From the NCBI GenBank assembly GCA_963801065.1, contig CAWDDG010000004.1, positions 496,001 to 560,000 on the forward strand: a DNA stretch of 64,000 nucleotides, written 5' to 3'. Below are positions 44,859 through 53,308 of this stretch, piece by piece; the stretch's first letter is position 1, and every line of letters starts with the position of its first letter. The position numbers and the translations under genes are program-made. The notes beneath the pieces are model-generated. The model made no database searches. It had not been told where the DNA came from and saw nothing but the letters and a program-made list of their open reading frames with translations. The DNA comes from CAWDDG01 sp963801065. Its GTDB lineage: Bacteria > Actinomycetota > Actinomycetes > Jiangellales > Jiangellaceae.

Positions 44859-45556
44859 GAGGCCGCCCCGGCAGCTCGGGGGGCTGCCCGGCGGGCGACC
44901 CTGGCCGCGTGCACGCCCGCCCCGAACCCGTTGTCCACGTTGACGACGACGACCCCGGGTGCGCAGGAGTTCAGCATCGCGAGCAGCGCGGCGAGCCCAC
45001 CCAACGACGTGCCGTACCCGATCGAGGTGGGCACCGCCACGAGGGGCACGCCGGTCAGCCCACCGACCACGGACGGTAGAGCACCCTCCATGCCGGCGAC
45101 GACGACGAGGCAGTCGGCGCCGTCGAGGTCCTCGCGGACCGCGAGCAGCCGATGCAGGCCGGCGACGCCGACGTCGACGAACGATTTCACCCCGGCGCCG
45201 AACGCCCGCGCCGTGAATGCCGCCTCGGCCGCGACCGGCAGGTCGGACGTCCCAGCCGCGACGACAACGGTCTGCCCCCGTTGCTTCGGCATGGCACCGA
45301 CGGCGGCGCACCGCGCGACGTTGTCGACGGTCCCCTCGCCGAAGGCATCCCGGACGGCGGCTCGAGCCGAGTCGTCCAGGCGCGTGGCCAGCGCGAGGTG
45401 ATCAGGGTGTGCCTCGCGCAGCGTCCGCAGGAGGGCGACGATCTGGTCGGGGGACTTGCCGGCGCCGTAGACGACCTCGGGGTCGCCGGTGCGAGCCACG
45501 CGGTCGATGTCCAGCCGCGCGAAGCCGAGATCGCGCCAGCCGAGGTCGTCGCTCAT
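44855..45556 (-). CDS. larB: Nickel pincer cofactor biosynthesis carboxylase LarB
   Basis: A 233-residue LarB (PurE-like) protein. It carries VVYGAGKSPDQIVALL, TVVVAAGTSDLPVAAEA, DVGVAGLHRLL, VVVAGMEGALPSVVGGL and PTSIGYGTSLGGLAALLAMLNSCAPGVVVVNVDNGFGAG. LarB carboxylates nicotinic acid adenine dinucleotide in the first step of pincer cofactor synthesis. The sulfur-transfer enzyme LarE and the apo-racemase LarA are not in this window. It heads the operon. Confidence 0.94.
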   Translation of the reverse strand: MSDDLGWRDLGFARLDIDRVARTGDPEVVYGAGKSPDQIVALLRTLREAHPDHLALATRLDDSARAAVRDAFGEGTVDNVARCAAVGAMPKQRGQTVVVAAGTSDLPVAAEAAFTARAFGAGVKSFVDVGVAGLHRLLAVREDLDGADCLVVVAGMEGALPSVVGGLTGVPLVAVPTSIGYGTSLGGLAALLAMLNSCAPGVVVVNVDNGFGAGVHAARVARRAAPRAAGAAS

Positions 45557-45669
45557 CGGACCGACGTTAGCCGGGGGTTGCTTCGGGGCGCGCTCGGGAA
45601 CGGTTCGAATGCGTGATTCACGCGGGCGTAGGCGTGCCGAACCGGCGTCGGACTCCTACGCTGGCGCGC

Positions 45670-46599
45670 GTGTCTGGACTGCGCTACGCGTACCTCGGGC
45701 CCGAGGCGACGTTTTCGGAGGCCGCGGCGAGGCAGGTGGCTGAGCCGGCCGCGCTCGTTCCGTACCCCACCGTGTCAGCGGCGATGGCCGCGGCCCGACG
45801 GGGCGAGGTCGGCGGCGCCGTCGTGCCGGTCGAGAGCTCCGTGGAGGGCTCGGTCAACGCGACCCTGGACGAACTGATCCGCGGGGAGCCGCTGGTCATC
45901 GTCCGCGAGGTGCTGCTTCCCATCGCCATGGCGCTGCTGGCAAGGCCCGGCACCGACCTGGCCGCCGTCCGCCGGATCCTCACGCATCCGGTGGCCGAGG
46001 CGCAGTGCCGCGACTGGGTCGCGGCCAAGCTCCCGGGGGCCCAGATCGTCGTCACGACCTCGACGGCGGCCGCCGCCGCGGCGGTGGCGAGCGGCGAGCC
46101 CGGCCCGGACGGACCGTACGACGCCGCGATCGCCGCGCCGGTGGCGGCCGACCACTACCGGCTCGAGACGCTAGCCACCGGGATCGGCGACAACCCCGAC
46201 GCGGTGACCCGCTTCGTCGTGGTCACCCGGCCGGCGGGCCCGCCCGGGTCGACCGGTGCGGACAAGACCAGCCTGGTCGCGTTCATCCGCGACGACCATC
46301 CCGGGGCGTTGCTGGAGATCCTCGAGCAGTTCGCGACCCGCGGGGTCAACCTGACCCGGATCGAGTCACGCCCGACCGGCAATGGCATGGGCCGGTACTG
46401 CTTCGCGGTCGACTGCGAAGGACACGTCGCCGACGCCCGGGTCGGCGAAGCCCTCATGGGCCTGCGCAGGGTGTGTGCCGACGTCCGATTCCTCGGATCG
46501 TACGCACGGGCCGACGGCAGCACCCCCACCATCGGACGCGGGACGTCCAACGCCGACTTCGCCGACGCCGACGCCTGGCTCGCCAGCCTCCGCGGCTGA
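45670..46599 (+). CDS. pheA: Prephenate dehydratase
   Basis: A 309-residue protein that converts prephenate to phenylpyruvate. The catalytic domain has YAYLGPEATFSEAA, VVPVESSVEGSVNATLDEL and the TRF motif (NPDAVTRFVVV); a regulatory ACT domain follows (KTSLVAFIRDDHPGALLEIL, NLTRIESRPTG), implying feedback control by phenylalanine. GTG at 45670 lies 7 nt after TACGCT. It is upstream of serS, as in many actinobacteria. Confidence 0.95.
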   Translation: MSGLRYAYLGPEATFSEAAARQVAEPAALVPYPTVSAAMAAARRGEVGGAVVPVESSVEGSVNATLDELIRGEPLVIVREVLLPIAMALLARPGTDLAAVRRILTHPVAEAQCRDWVAAKLPGAQIVVTTSTAAAAAAVASGEPGPDGPYDAAIAAPVAADHYRLETLATGIGDNPDAVTRFVVVTRPAGPPGSTGADKTSLVAFIRDDHPGALLEILEQFATRGVNLTRIESRPTGNGMGRYCFAVDCEGHVADARVGEALMGLRRVCADVRFLGSYARADGSTPTIGRGTSNADFADADAWLASLRG

Positions 46600-46689
46600 G
46601 CCCGGCCCTCGTCGCGGCAGGATCGACTCGATCCCGCCAACATCCACCTCCGGCCGGGCACTCGTGCACATCGTCGACGCATCGCTGGA

Positions 46690-46695
46690 TAACCT
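46690..46695 (+). promoter_or_regulatory. -10 box for serS
   Basis: TAACCT stands 6 nt before the serS GTG, consistent with a leaderless transcript. Confidence 0.45.
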
Positions 46696-46701
46696 GGATG
46701 T

Positions 46702-47961
46702 GTGCTCGACCTGCGCGTGATCCGCGACGACCCCGACCGGCTCCGGGCGTCGCAGCGCGCCCGTGGCGAACGGCCGGAGGTGGTCGACGAGCTTCTCGCT
46801 GCGGACGAGTCCCGCCGCAGCTCACTCGCCGAGTTCGAACGACTCCGCGCCGAACAGAAGCGCCTCGGAAAGCAGATCCCGTCGGCCCAGGGTGACGAGA
46901 AGCAAGCCCTGCTGGCCAAGGCCAAGGAGCTCGCGGTCGCGGTCAAGACGGCCGAGGCCGACGCCGACGCCGCCCAGCAGGCACTCGACCTCGTCGCCTT
47001 GGAGCCGTCCAACCTCGTCGAGGACGGCGTGCCGCCGGGCGGCGAGGAGGACTACGCGGTGCTCCGCGAGGTCGGTGAGCGGCAATCCATCGTCGACGCC
47101 CGGGACCATCTGGAGCTCGGCGAGGGACTGCGAGCCATCGATGTCGCCCGGGGTGCCAAGGTCTCGGGGTCGCGGTTCTACTACCTCACCGGTGTCGGCG
47201 CCCAACTCGAGCTCGGGATCCTCAACCTCGCAATGGCGAAGGCGACCGACGTGGGCTTCACCCCCGTCATCACGCCGACGCTCGTCCGTCCGGAGATCAT
47301 GGGCGGTACCGGCTTCCTGGGCGCCCACACCGAGGAGGTCTACCGGCTCGAACGCGACGACCTCTACCTGGTCGGCACCAGCGAGGTCGCGCTCGCCGGG
47401 TACCACGCGGACGAGATCCTCGATCTCTCCGACGGCCCGCTGCGCTACGCGGGCTGGTCGGCGTGTTACCGGCGCGAGGCTGGATCACACGGGCGTGACA
47501 CCCGGGGGATCATCCGCGTTCACCAGTTCCACAAGGTCGAGATGTTCTCTTATTGCAGCGAGGAGGACGCCGTGAACGAGCACCGGCGCCTCCTCGCGTG
47601 GGAGGAAGAGATGCTGGCCGCGGTCGAGCTGCCCTACCGGGTGATCGACGTGGCGGCCGGCGACCTCGGCGCCAGCGCGTCGCGCAAGTTCGACTGCGAG
47701 GCCTGGCTGCCGTCGCAAGAACGCTGGATGGAGGTCACGTCCGCCTCGAACTGCACGACGTTCCAGGCGCGTCGGCTCGGCATCCGCGAACGCACCGAGC
47801 ACGGCACCCGTCCGGTGGCCACGCTGAACGGCACCCTCGGCACGACTCGCTGGATCGTCGCCATTCTCGAGAACCAGCAGCGCCCTGGCGGCGCTGTCCA
47901 CGTCCCGGCTGCGCTGCGGCCGTACCTCGGCGGGCGCGAGCTGCTCGAGCCGGTCGCGTGA
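46702..47961 (+). CDS. serS: Seryl-tRNA synthetase
   Basis: A 419-residue class II synthetase. The N-terminal coiled-coil arm (~25-100, EFERLRAEQKRLGKQIPSA) binds the long arm of tRNA-Ser. The catalytic core has motif 1 around TPTLVRPEIMGGTGFL, motif 2 (CYRREAGSHGRDTRGIIRVHQF) and motif 3 (TLNGTLGTTRWIVAILEN). Length and order are normal. The stop overlaps the HAD gene start (GTGA). Confidence 0.97.
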   Translation: MLDLRVIRDDPDRLRASQRARGERPEVVDELLAADESRRSSLAEFERLRAEQKRLGKQIPSAQGDEKQALLAKAKELAVAVKTAEADADAAQQALDLVALEPSNLVEDGVPPGGEEDYAVLREVGERQSIVDARDHLELGEGLRAIDVARGAKVSGSRFYYLTGVGAQLELGILNLAMAKATDVGFTPVITPTLVRPEIMGGTGFLGAHTEEVYRLERDDLYLVGTSEVALAGYHADEILDLSDGPLRYAGWSACYRREAGSHGRDTRGIIRVHQFHKVEMFSYCSEEDAVNEHRRLLAWEEEMLAAVELPYRVIDVAAGDLGASASRKFDCEAWLPSQERWMEVTSASNCTTFQARRLGIRERTEHGTRPVATLNGTLGTTRWIVAILENQQRPGGAVHVPAALRPYLGGRELLEPVA

Positions 47962-48761
47962 CCTCTGCAGCCTGGCGGCCGAAGCTCGTGGCGCTCGACG
48001 TCGACGGGACGCTCCTCACCTACGAGGACTTCTTCGAACCGCCCACGCAACCCGTCGTGGCGGCGGTGCGACGAGCGCGCCAGGCGGGAGCGCATGTGGT
48101 CGTCGCGACCGGACGGTCGCTGCACTCGACGGTTCCGGTGCTGGACCAGCTCGGTATGTCCGAGGGGTTCGCCGTGTGTTCCAACGGCGCCGTGGTCGTC
48201 GACGTCGAGAGCCGCCTGCCGGTCGACGTCACCACCTTCGACGCCAGCGACCCGGTCCGCTACTTCGCCGAGGAGATCCCCGACGCCGTCCTGGCGATCG
48301 AGGAACTGGGTGTGGGCTTCCGGGTGACGGGTGATTTCCCGGTGGGGGAACTCGACGGCAAGGTCACCGTCGTGACCCACGACGAGCTCCTCGACGGTCA
48401 GGTGACCCGGCTGGTCGTGCGCTGGCCGGAGGGCGACCGCGAGCGGCTGCGGCAGGTGGCTGCGGCGTCGGGGCTGCCGAGCGTCGACTACGCGATCGGC
48501 TACACAGCGTGGCTGGACATCATGCCTGAGGGCGTGTCCAAGGCCGCCGGGCTCGAGACCGTCTGCGCCAAGCTCGGGGTCGACCAGGCGGACACGCTCG
48601 CCGTCGGTGACGGGCACAACGACATGGAGATGCTCGTCTGGGCCGGCCACGGCGTCGCGATGGGCCAGGCGCCGGGCGACGTCAAGGCAGTGGCGGACGC
48701 CGTCTGCGAGAGCGTCGACGTCGACGGCGTGGCGCTGCTGCTCGACGGCTACTTCAGGTGA
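47958..48761 (+). CDS. Cof-type HAD hydrolase
   Basis: A 267-residue phosphatase. HAD motif I is ALDVDGTLL, motif II is VVATGRSL, motif III is the Lys of EGVSKAAGLETVC and motif IV is VGDGHNDMEML. The inserted cap has the Cof (IIB) layout. It starts with GTG overlapping the serS stop, so it is translationally coupled. Natural substrate unknown; sugar phosphates and FMN are common in the family. Confidence 0.92.
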   Translation: MTSAAWRPKLVALDVDGTLLTYEDFFEPPTQPVVAAVRRARQAGAHVVVATGRSLHSTVPVLDQLGMSEGFAVCSNGAVVVDVESRLPVDVTTFDASDPVRYFAEEIPDAVLAIEELGVGFRVTGDFPVGELDGKVTVVTHDELLDGQVTRLVVRWPEGDRERLRQVAAASGLPSVDYAIGYTAWLDIMPEGVSKAAGLETVCAKLGVDQADTLAVGDGHNDMEMLVWAGHGVAMGQAPGDVKAVADAVCESVDVDGVALLLDGYFR

Positions 48762-48771
48762 CGACAGGGGC

Positions 48772-48796
48772 TTGACCTGGAGTGCGCTCCAGGTAC
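48772..48796 (+). promoter_or_regulatory. MerR-type operator-promoter of the aldo/keto reductase gene
   Basis: -35 TTGACC at 48772-48777 overlaps the dyad ACCTGGAG-TGCG-CTCCAGGT (48775-48794) whose 8-bp arms are perfect. A -10-like CAGAGT lies 19 nt downstream. The extended spacer with the dyad inside is a hallmark of MerR-activated promoters, and the sequence matches the merR upstream site at 26722. Confidence 0.7.
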
Positions 48797-48846
48797 CAGA
48801 GTGGATTCCGTCGTGGTCGGGATGATCGTTACGGAGGCAATTCACC

Positions 48847-49809
48847 ATGAAGTACCGCACCGTTTCCGGCGTCCGCGTCAGTGCCCTGTGCCTCGGCGCG
48901 CTACCGTTCGGAACGAGCGTCGACGAGAAGACGTCGTTCGCGATCCTGGACCGCTTCGTCGACGCGGGCGGCACGTTCGTCGACACCTCGGACAACTACG
49001 CGTTCTGGCTGGACGGCGCGACCGGCGACGAGAGCGAGACCGTGCTCGGGAACTGGCTCGAGCGGACCGGTGCGCGCGACCAGGTCGTCATCGGCACCAA
49101 GGTCGGTGCCCGGCCCCGGACGCCGGGCGACCGCACGCTCGATGATGTCGAAGGCCTGTCGGCGGCGGCCATCCGGGCTGCGTTCGCCGGCAGCCTCGAC
49201 CGGCTGGCCACGGACCGCGTGGACATCTACTACACGCACGTCGAAGACCGCTCGGTTCCGCTGGACGAAACCGTCGAGACGCTGGCCGATCTGGTGCGTG
49301 ACGGTTCCGTCCGCGCACTTGGCGTCAGCAACCACTCCATCTGGCTCGTCGAGCGGGCCCGGGCGGTGGCGCGGGCCCAGGGTGCCGCGGCCTACACGTT
49401 CCTGCAGTATCGCTACAGCTACCTGCAGCCCCGCAGCGACTACCCGCTGCCGGCATCCGGCCATGTGCACGCATCCAACGAGCTGCTCGACTACGTGCGC
49501 AGCGAGCCCGATACCGCCCTGATCGCCTACTCGCCACTGATCACGGGTGCCTACACCCGGTCGGATCGGCCGCTTCCGCATGCGTACGACCACCCCGGAA
49601 CGCCGGCCCGGCTGGAGGCACTGCAGGAGGTGGCGGCTACGACGGGCGCGACACCCAACCAGGTCGTGCTCGCGTGGTTGCTCGGACAGGACGTTCAAAT
49701 CATCCCGCTGGTCGGCGTCAGCTCGCCGGCTCAGCTCGACGAGGCCCTGGACGCGGTCGACCTCGAGCTCCCGCCCGCGCTCCGTCAGCGCCTGGACGAC
49801 GCCCGCTAG
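48847..49809 (+). CDS. Aldo/keto reductase under MerR-type promoter
   Basis: A 320-residue reductase of the YghZ/AKR11-like type. It has FVDTSDNYAFW, the catalytic Lys of IGTKVGAR and the Tyr/His of DIYYTHVEDRSVPLDETVETL, with LGVSNHSIWLVERA and VVLAWLLGQDVQIIPLVGV. It probably reduces reactive carbonyls with NADPH. GGAGG stands 10 nt before the ATG. The MerR-type promoter upstream points to induction by electrophiles or carbonyls through the regulator encoded at 26338. Confidence 0.92.
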   Translation: MKYRTVSGVRVSALCLGALPFGTSVDEKTSFAILDRFVDAGGTFVDTSDNYAFWLDGATGDESETVLGNWLERTGARDQVVIGTKVGARPRTPGDRTLDDVEGLSAAAIRAAFAGSLDRLATDRVDIYYTHVEDRSVPLDETVETLADLVRDGSVRALGVSNHSIWLVERARAVARAQGAAAYTFLQYRYSYLQPRSDYPLPASGHVHASNELLDYVRSEPDTALIAYSPLITGAYTRSDRPLPHAYDHPGTPARLEALQEVAATTGATPNQVVLAWLLGQDVQIIPLVGVSSPAQLDEALDAVDLELPPALRQRLDDAR

Positions 49810-49813
49810 CTCC

Positions 49814-50389
49814 TCACAGGTACATCCCGCCGCCCGGCTGGCGCTGGCCCTCGTCACCGGGCTGGGTGCCGGGCACCACCTGACCGGGGGCGACCTGGAC
49901 ACCGGGGGGCAGCGCCCTTCGCATCTGTTCGAGCTGGGCGCGGGCGGCCATCTGCTGGGCGAACAGCGTGGTCTGGATGCCGTGGAAGAGGCCCTCGAGC
50001 CAGCCGACGAGCTGTGCCTGGGCGATCCGCAGCTCGGCATCGGTGGGGATGACGTCTTCGGTGAAGGGCAACGTGAGCCGCTCCAGCTCCTCGATGAGCT
50101 CGGGCGCGAGCCCGTCCTCGAGCTCCTCGATTGACGACCGGTGGATCTCACGCAGGCGGGCCCGGCTGGCGTCGTCGAGAGGGGCGGCCTTCACCTCCTC
50201 GAGCAGCTGTTTGATCATGCTGCCGATACGCATGACCTTCGCCGGCTGCTCGACCAGGTCGGTGAGCGACCGCGATTCCCGGTCCTCGTCGTCGCCCTTC
50301 GTCCCCTCGACCGCCATGCCGCCGGGGCCTACCACGACGACACGGGGTTTCTGCTCGGCCTGGCCGGCGTTCTCGTTGGGCTCGCTCAT
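49814..50389 (-). CDS. bpa: Bacterial proteasome activator (Bpa/PafE)
   Basis: About 191 residues of the DUF2587 family. A flexible N terminus is followed by a four-helix-bundle part (VMRIGSMIKQLLEEVKAAPLDDASRARL, EELEDGLAPELIEELERL) and a Gly/Pro-rich tail ending GGGMYL. In mycobacteria the C-terminal GQYL motif docks into the 20S proteasome and opens its gate; here Met replaces Gln before YL. It implies that the organism encodes a 20S proteasome elsewhere. ATG chosen after AGGATGG. Confidence 0.92.
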   Translation of the reverse strand: MSEPNENAGQAEQKPRVVVVGPGGMAVEGTKGDDEDRESRSLTDLVEQPAKVMRIGSMIKQLLEEVKAAPLDDASRARLREIHRSSIEELEDGLAPELIEELERLTLPFTEDVIPTDAELRIAQAQLVGWLEGLFHGIQTTLFAQQMAARAQLEQMRRALPPGVQVAPGQVVPGTQPGDEGQRQPGGGMYL

Positions 50390-50483
50390 GTGACCATCCT
50401 TACCCAAAGCCGTCGCGGGAGCGCGGTTGGGCGTCCGTAACCGAGTTGTCCAGCGATGGCCAGGCGGGGCAGGCTTGTCCGTC

Positions 50484-51458
50484 GTGACCGCTCCGCTCGC
50501 CGGGCTGCCGCCCGGCTATTCCGCCCGCCGCCCGACCCGGGACGATGCCGAGGCGATCCTGGCCGTGGTTCACGCCGCCGAGCGCGACGTCCTGGGCCGC
50601 GACGACTCCACGCTCGCCGAGGTCCGCGAGCTGTTCGGCCTGAGCCGGACGCCGCCGGAGACCGACCATTGGCTGGTCCAGCAGGGCGATGTCGCCGCGG
50701 CTTGGGGGATCGTGACGGACGACTACGGCGGCGAGCAGATCGACATCGATGTGTACGTGGACCCGGTACACCCGTCCGAGGTGCGCGAGGCATTGCTCGA
50801 CGTCGTCTTGGACCGGGCCCGCGAGCACGCGCGAAACCGCGAGAGCGGCGAGGTCATCACCAGCGCCGGAGTGATCGCGGGGGACGAGCCCTACGCGGCG
50901 GCCTTGCGGGCCCGCGGGTTCGTGGTCGAACGGAGGTTCAACCGGCTGCGGATCGAGCTCGACCGCGACCGGCCGTTCCCCCAGCCGCCGGACGGCGTCG
51001 CCCTCGACGCCTTCGGCGCCTCGTCGGACGCCGACTGGTCGCAGTGGCACCAGATCCTGCTGGACTCGTTCTCCGATCACTGGGGCTATGAGGTGACGAC
51101 ATTGGCGGCGTACCGGGACTCGATCGCCGCGGAGGAGGATCCGGAGTTCGCGCGCTGGCGGTTCGCCGTGGTCGACGGCACCCGGGCGGGCATCTGCCAG
51201 GCCAGTGGCCGCTTCGCCGCCGAGAACGGCGGGTGGATCCGCAACCTCGGCGTCCTGGCTTCGGCGCGGGGACGTGGCGCGGGGCGACACATGCTCGAGT
51301 ACGCGCTGGCTTCGTACGCCGCCGACGGCCGCACCTGGGCGGGCCTGGGCGTCGACACCGAGAACGTCAGCGGGGCGCTTCGGCTGTATGAGTCCGTGGG
51401 GATGCGACCGTGGATGCAGGTCTACGCGTACCGCCGCCGGTTGAAGGCCGTCGGCTGA
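50484..51458 (+). CDS. Tandem GNAT acetyltransferase (MshD-like architecture)
   Basis: A 324-residue protein with two GNAT halves. The first (~1-150) starts GYSARRPTRDDAEAILAVVH; the second (~165-324) has the acetyl-CoA loop VLASARGRGAGRHMLEYAL and NVSGALRLYESVGMRPW. This layout resembles mycothiol synthase MshD, though MshD-specific residues cannot be confirmed by eye. GTG start chosen at the first position giving normal length. Confidence 0.85.
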   Translation: MTAPLAGLPPGYSARRPTRDDAEAILAVVHAAERDVLGRDDSTLAEVRELFGLSRTPPETDHWLVQQGDVAAAWGIVTDDYGGEQIDIDVYVDPVHPSEVREALLDVVLDRAREHARNRESGEVITSAGVIAGDEPYAAALRARGFVVERRFNRLRIELDRDRPFPQPPDGVALDAFGASSDADWSQWHQILLDSFSDHWGYEVTTLAAYRDSIAAEEDPEFARWRFAVVDGTRAGICQASGRFAAENGGWIRNLGVLASARGRGAGRHMLEYALASYAADGRTWAGLGVDTENVSGALRLYESVGMRPWMQVYAYRRRLKAVG

Positions 51459-51461
51459 ACG

Positions 51462-51475
51462 CCGCCGCGCGGCGG
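51462..51475. terminator. GC-rich palindrome after the GNAT gene
   Basis: CCGCCGCGCGGCGG is a perfect 14-bp palindrome 4 nt after the stop codon. It may act as a terminator without a T tract. Confidence 0.3.
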
Positions 51476-51697
51476 ACGGCGAGCACCTCCAGCGTGCGGC
51501 GCCGCGCCGCCGCCTTCCGGGACCGGCGCATGTCGACCGCGTTCACTCCAGCCTCCCGACAAAGAGCGGCCGACTCAGCGTGACCACCATGGCAAATGAC
51601 AACCGCTAGCAACGGCCTCCGATTCCGGTGACCGGCACTGAGGAACCATGGCGGTCCGGCCGGCGTCGAACGGTCGACCTGTCCTGAGGAGGGCGGC

Positions 51698-52264
51698 ATG
51701 CGACATGGGATCGTGACAGCCCTGATCGTGGCGCTGCTGGGGGCAGCGTGCGGCGACCAGTCCGCCACCGATGTCACGGGGCCGGCCGCGGAACCACCGG
51801 ACTCCGATCCCGACATCGTCGGTTTCGTCACGCAGGTCTCGGCGTTCGAACCGGTGACCGTGGGCTGCGTGGAACCCAACCCGGACGCCGACACGGACAC
51901 GGCGGTCAGCAGCGACGATCCGCCCGTCTGCACCGACCCGGACACTCCGCTACTCGGTTCGGTTCTCGTCGAGGAGAACCCGCAGTCGACGTCCGGGGAC
52001 CGGAAGATCAGCTTCACGGTCGAGACCGGTGCAACCCTCCTGGTCGAGCGGGCCGGCAACTATGAGCCGGTGTCGTTCGGCGACCTCGAGGAGGGTCAGC
52101 CGGTCGCAGCGTGGTCCACCGGCGAGCTCCGCGAGTCCTACCCCGAGCAGGGCACTGCCGTCGCCATCGTGATCCGCGAGGGCCAGGCCATCACTCCATC
52201 GATGCGTCGACCGTCGACTCCTCGACGTCGTCCATCGGAACCGGCCAGTGTTCGGGCTCGCTGA
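51698..52264 (+). CDS. Small lipoprotein with DUF-like beta domain
   Basis: A 188-residue exported protein with lipobox LLGAACGD. The mature part is acidic and carries two Cys in GCVEPNPDAD and PPVCTDPD that may pair, then strands KISFTVETGATLLVER, YEPVSFGDLEEGQPVAAW and TAVAIVIREG. This end resembles small DUF3221-type proteins. GAGGAGG precedes the ATG. Its last ~24 residues (Arg/Pro/Ser-rich) are antisense to the NUDIX gene and probably carry no fold. Confidence 0.8.
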   Translation: MRHGIVTALIVALLGAACGDQSATDVTGPAAEPPDSDPDIVGFVTQVSAFEPVTVGCVEPNPDADTDTAVSSDDPPVCTDPDTPLLGSVLVEENPQSTSGDRKISFTVETGATLLVERAGNYEPVSFGDLEEGQPVAAWSTGELRESYPEQGTAVAIVIREGQAITPSMRRPSTPRRRPSEPASVRAR

Positions 52265-52763
52265 CGGCGGCGAGCAGATCCGCGACTGAGGTCGGCCAGA
52301 CTGTCGCGTCGGTGGTCCTCAGCTCGTCGAGTGTCCACCAGCGGTGCCCGACGATCGTCGTCTGCTCCTCGGGCGTATGTCCGGCGACGTCGACGTCGAA
52401 CACCCCGACCTCGGCTGCGAAGAACGTCTCGCCCTGCTCGACGATCTTGTCGCTGTAGGCGTGGACGACCTCTCGATGGGCGATCGGGCCGCGGAGGGCG
52501 CCGGTGGGCAGATCGAGCCCCGTCTCCTCGGCGACCTCTCGGATCGCAGCCTGCTCGACCGTCTCGCCGGGATCGACGCCGCCGCCGGGCGTGATCCAGA
52601 ACGTCGGTGGACCAGGCAGGCCGGGATCGCTGTCCTCGAAGAGCAGCACGCGGCCATCCGGGGCGACCAACAGCACGCGAGCCGTGTGGCGGCGTTCGGT
52701 GGGTCGCGCGCTCGGCGGGACGCGGATGATGGGAATCGACACGAGCCGAGGATATTGACTCAT
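52191..52763 (-). CDS. NUDIX hydrolase
   Basis: A 190-residue pyrophosphohydrolase. The Nudix box is complete (GGGVDPGETVEQAAIREVAEETGL), with ARVLLVAPDGRVLLFED before it and IVGHRWWTLDELR after it. The family cleaves nucleoside diphosphates linked to another moiety. It overlaps the 3' end of the lipoprotein gene by 74 nt in the opposite direction. Confidence 0.92.
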   Translation of the reverse strand: MSQYPRLVSIPIIRVPPSARPTERRHTARVLLVAPDGRVLLFEDSDPGLPGPPTFWITPGGGVDPGETVEQAAIREVAEETGLDLPTGALRGPIAHREVVHAYSDKIVEQGETFFAAEVGVFDVDVAGHTPEEQTTIVGHRWWTLDELRTTDATVWPTSVADLLAAVSEPEHWPVPMDDVEESTVDASME

Positions 52764-53261
52764 TCGCCCACCTCACCGGTAAACAGGTCGGCTCCGCACG
52801 GCGCCTGGTCCTCCGGTGCGCCCCCACGGGTGCGGGCTGGCCATGCGGTCGTAAGGAACCGTGCGTGAGCACGTACGAACCTTGACGGACGTCCGCGATG
52901 CCCGCGCGGCCCGGGCGAGCCCGCGCGCTCCGCCGACTGGGTGTGATGGCGTTCGTGGTGCCGGTCGGCTGCGCCCTGGTCGGTTTGCTTGGTCCACGGC
53001 AGGCCACCGCGTCCGCCACCGAGGACGGCTACACCGTGCACGTGCACGACCTCCGCTATCGGAGTTCTGAAGCAGGCCACGCTGGCTCGCTGCGTCGAGA
53101 ACGGCGCCAGCCCTCGGGACCTTCGTGTGAGGGGGCATACGCCGATGCCAACCGTTGGCGTCCCCGTATGCCCCTCGTCAGGGGTGTCCGGTGTGCCGGG
53201 CGGTGTCGTCCCGCCTGCCCGCTTCAAAGGCGGTCGGGATCTTCATCTGCGCTCGCCGGCC
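52764..53261. other. Gene-poor stretch with a truncated exported-protein fragment
   Basis: Between the NUDIX and RibD-like genes. It holds the 5' part of an apparent secreted protein gene (52898) and a long hairpin (53129-53176). The remaining frame after about residue 55 of that fragment has the composition of non-coding DNA. Confidence 0.5.
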
Positions 53262-53308
53262 CTACGTGCCGGCCGGTTCGTACGTCACGGAGAGGACGCC
53301 AGTGCTGA
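52898..53308 (+). pseudogene. Truncated exported-protein gene
   Basis: The first ~55 residues look real: a basic start, the hydrophobic core VMAFVVPVGCALVGLLG, an Ala-rich cleavage site (ATASA) and a start of mature protein (EDGYTVHVHDLRYRSSE). Beyond that, the frame becomes Arg/Pro-rich without pattern and runs through a hairpin and into the antisense of the RibD-like gene. It is likely the remnant of a larger secreted protein. Confidence 0.4.
53129..53176. terminator. Long hairpin downstream of the RibD-like gene
   Basis: GAGGGGGCATACG at 53129-53141 pairs with CGTATGCCCCTC at 53165-53176 with one bulged G, and GCCAAC/GTTGGC pair inside. It lies ~85 nt past the RibD-like stop and after the truncated gene, so it may end either transcript. 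Confidence 0.5.

Noticed and set aside
51459..51600. Small Arg/Ala-rich minus-strand frame with a GGGAGG site (RRSRKAAARRRTLEV)
   Set aside because: No gene follows on that strand, and the frame continues antisense to the GNAT gene; composition explains it.
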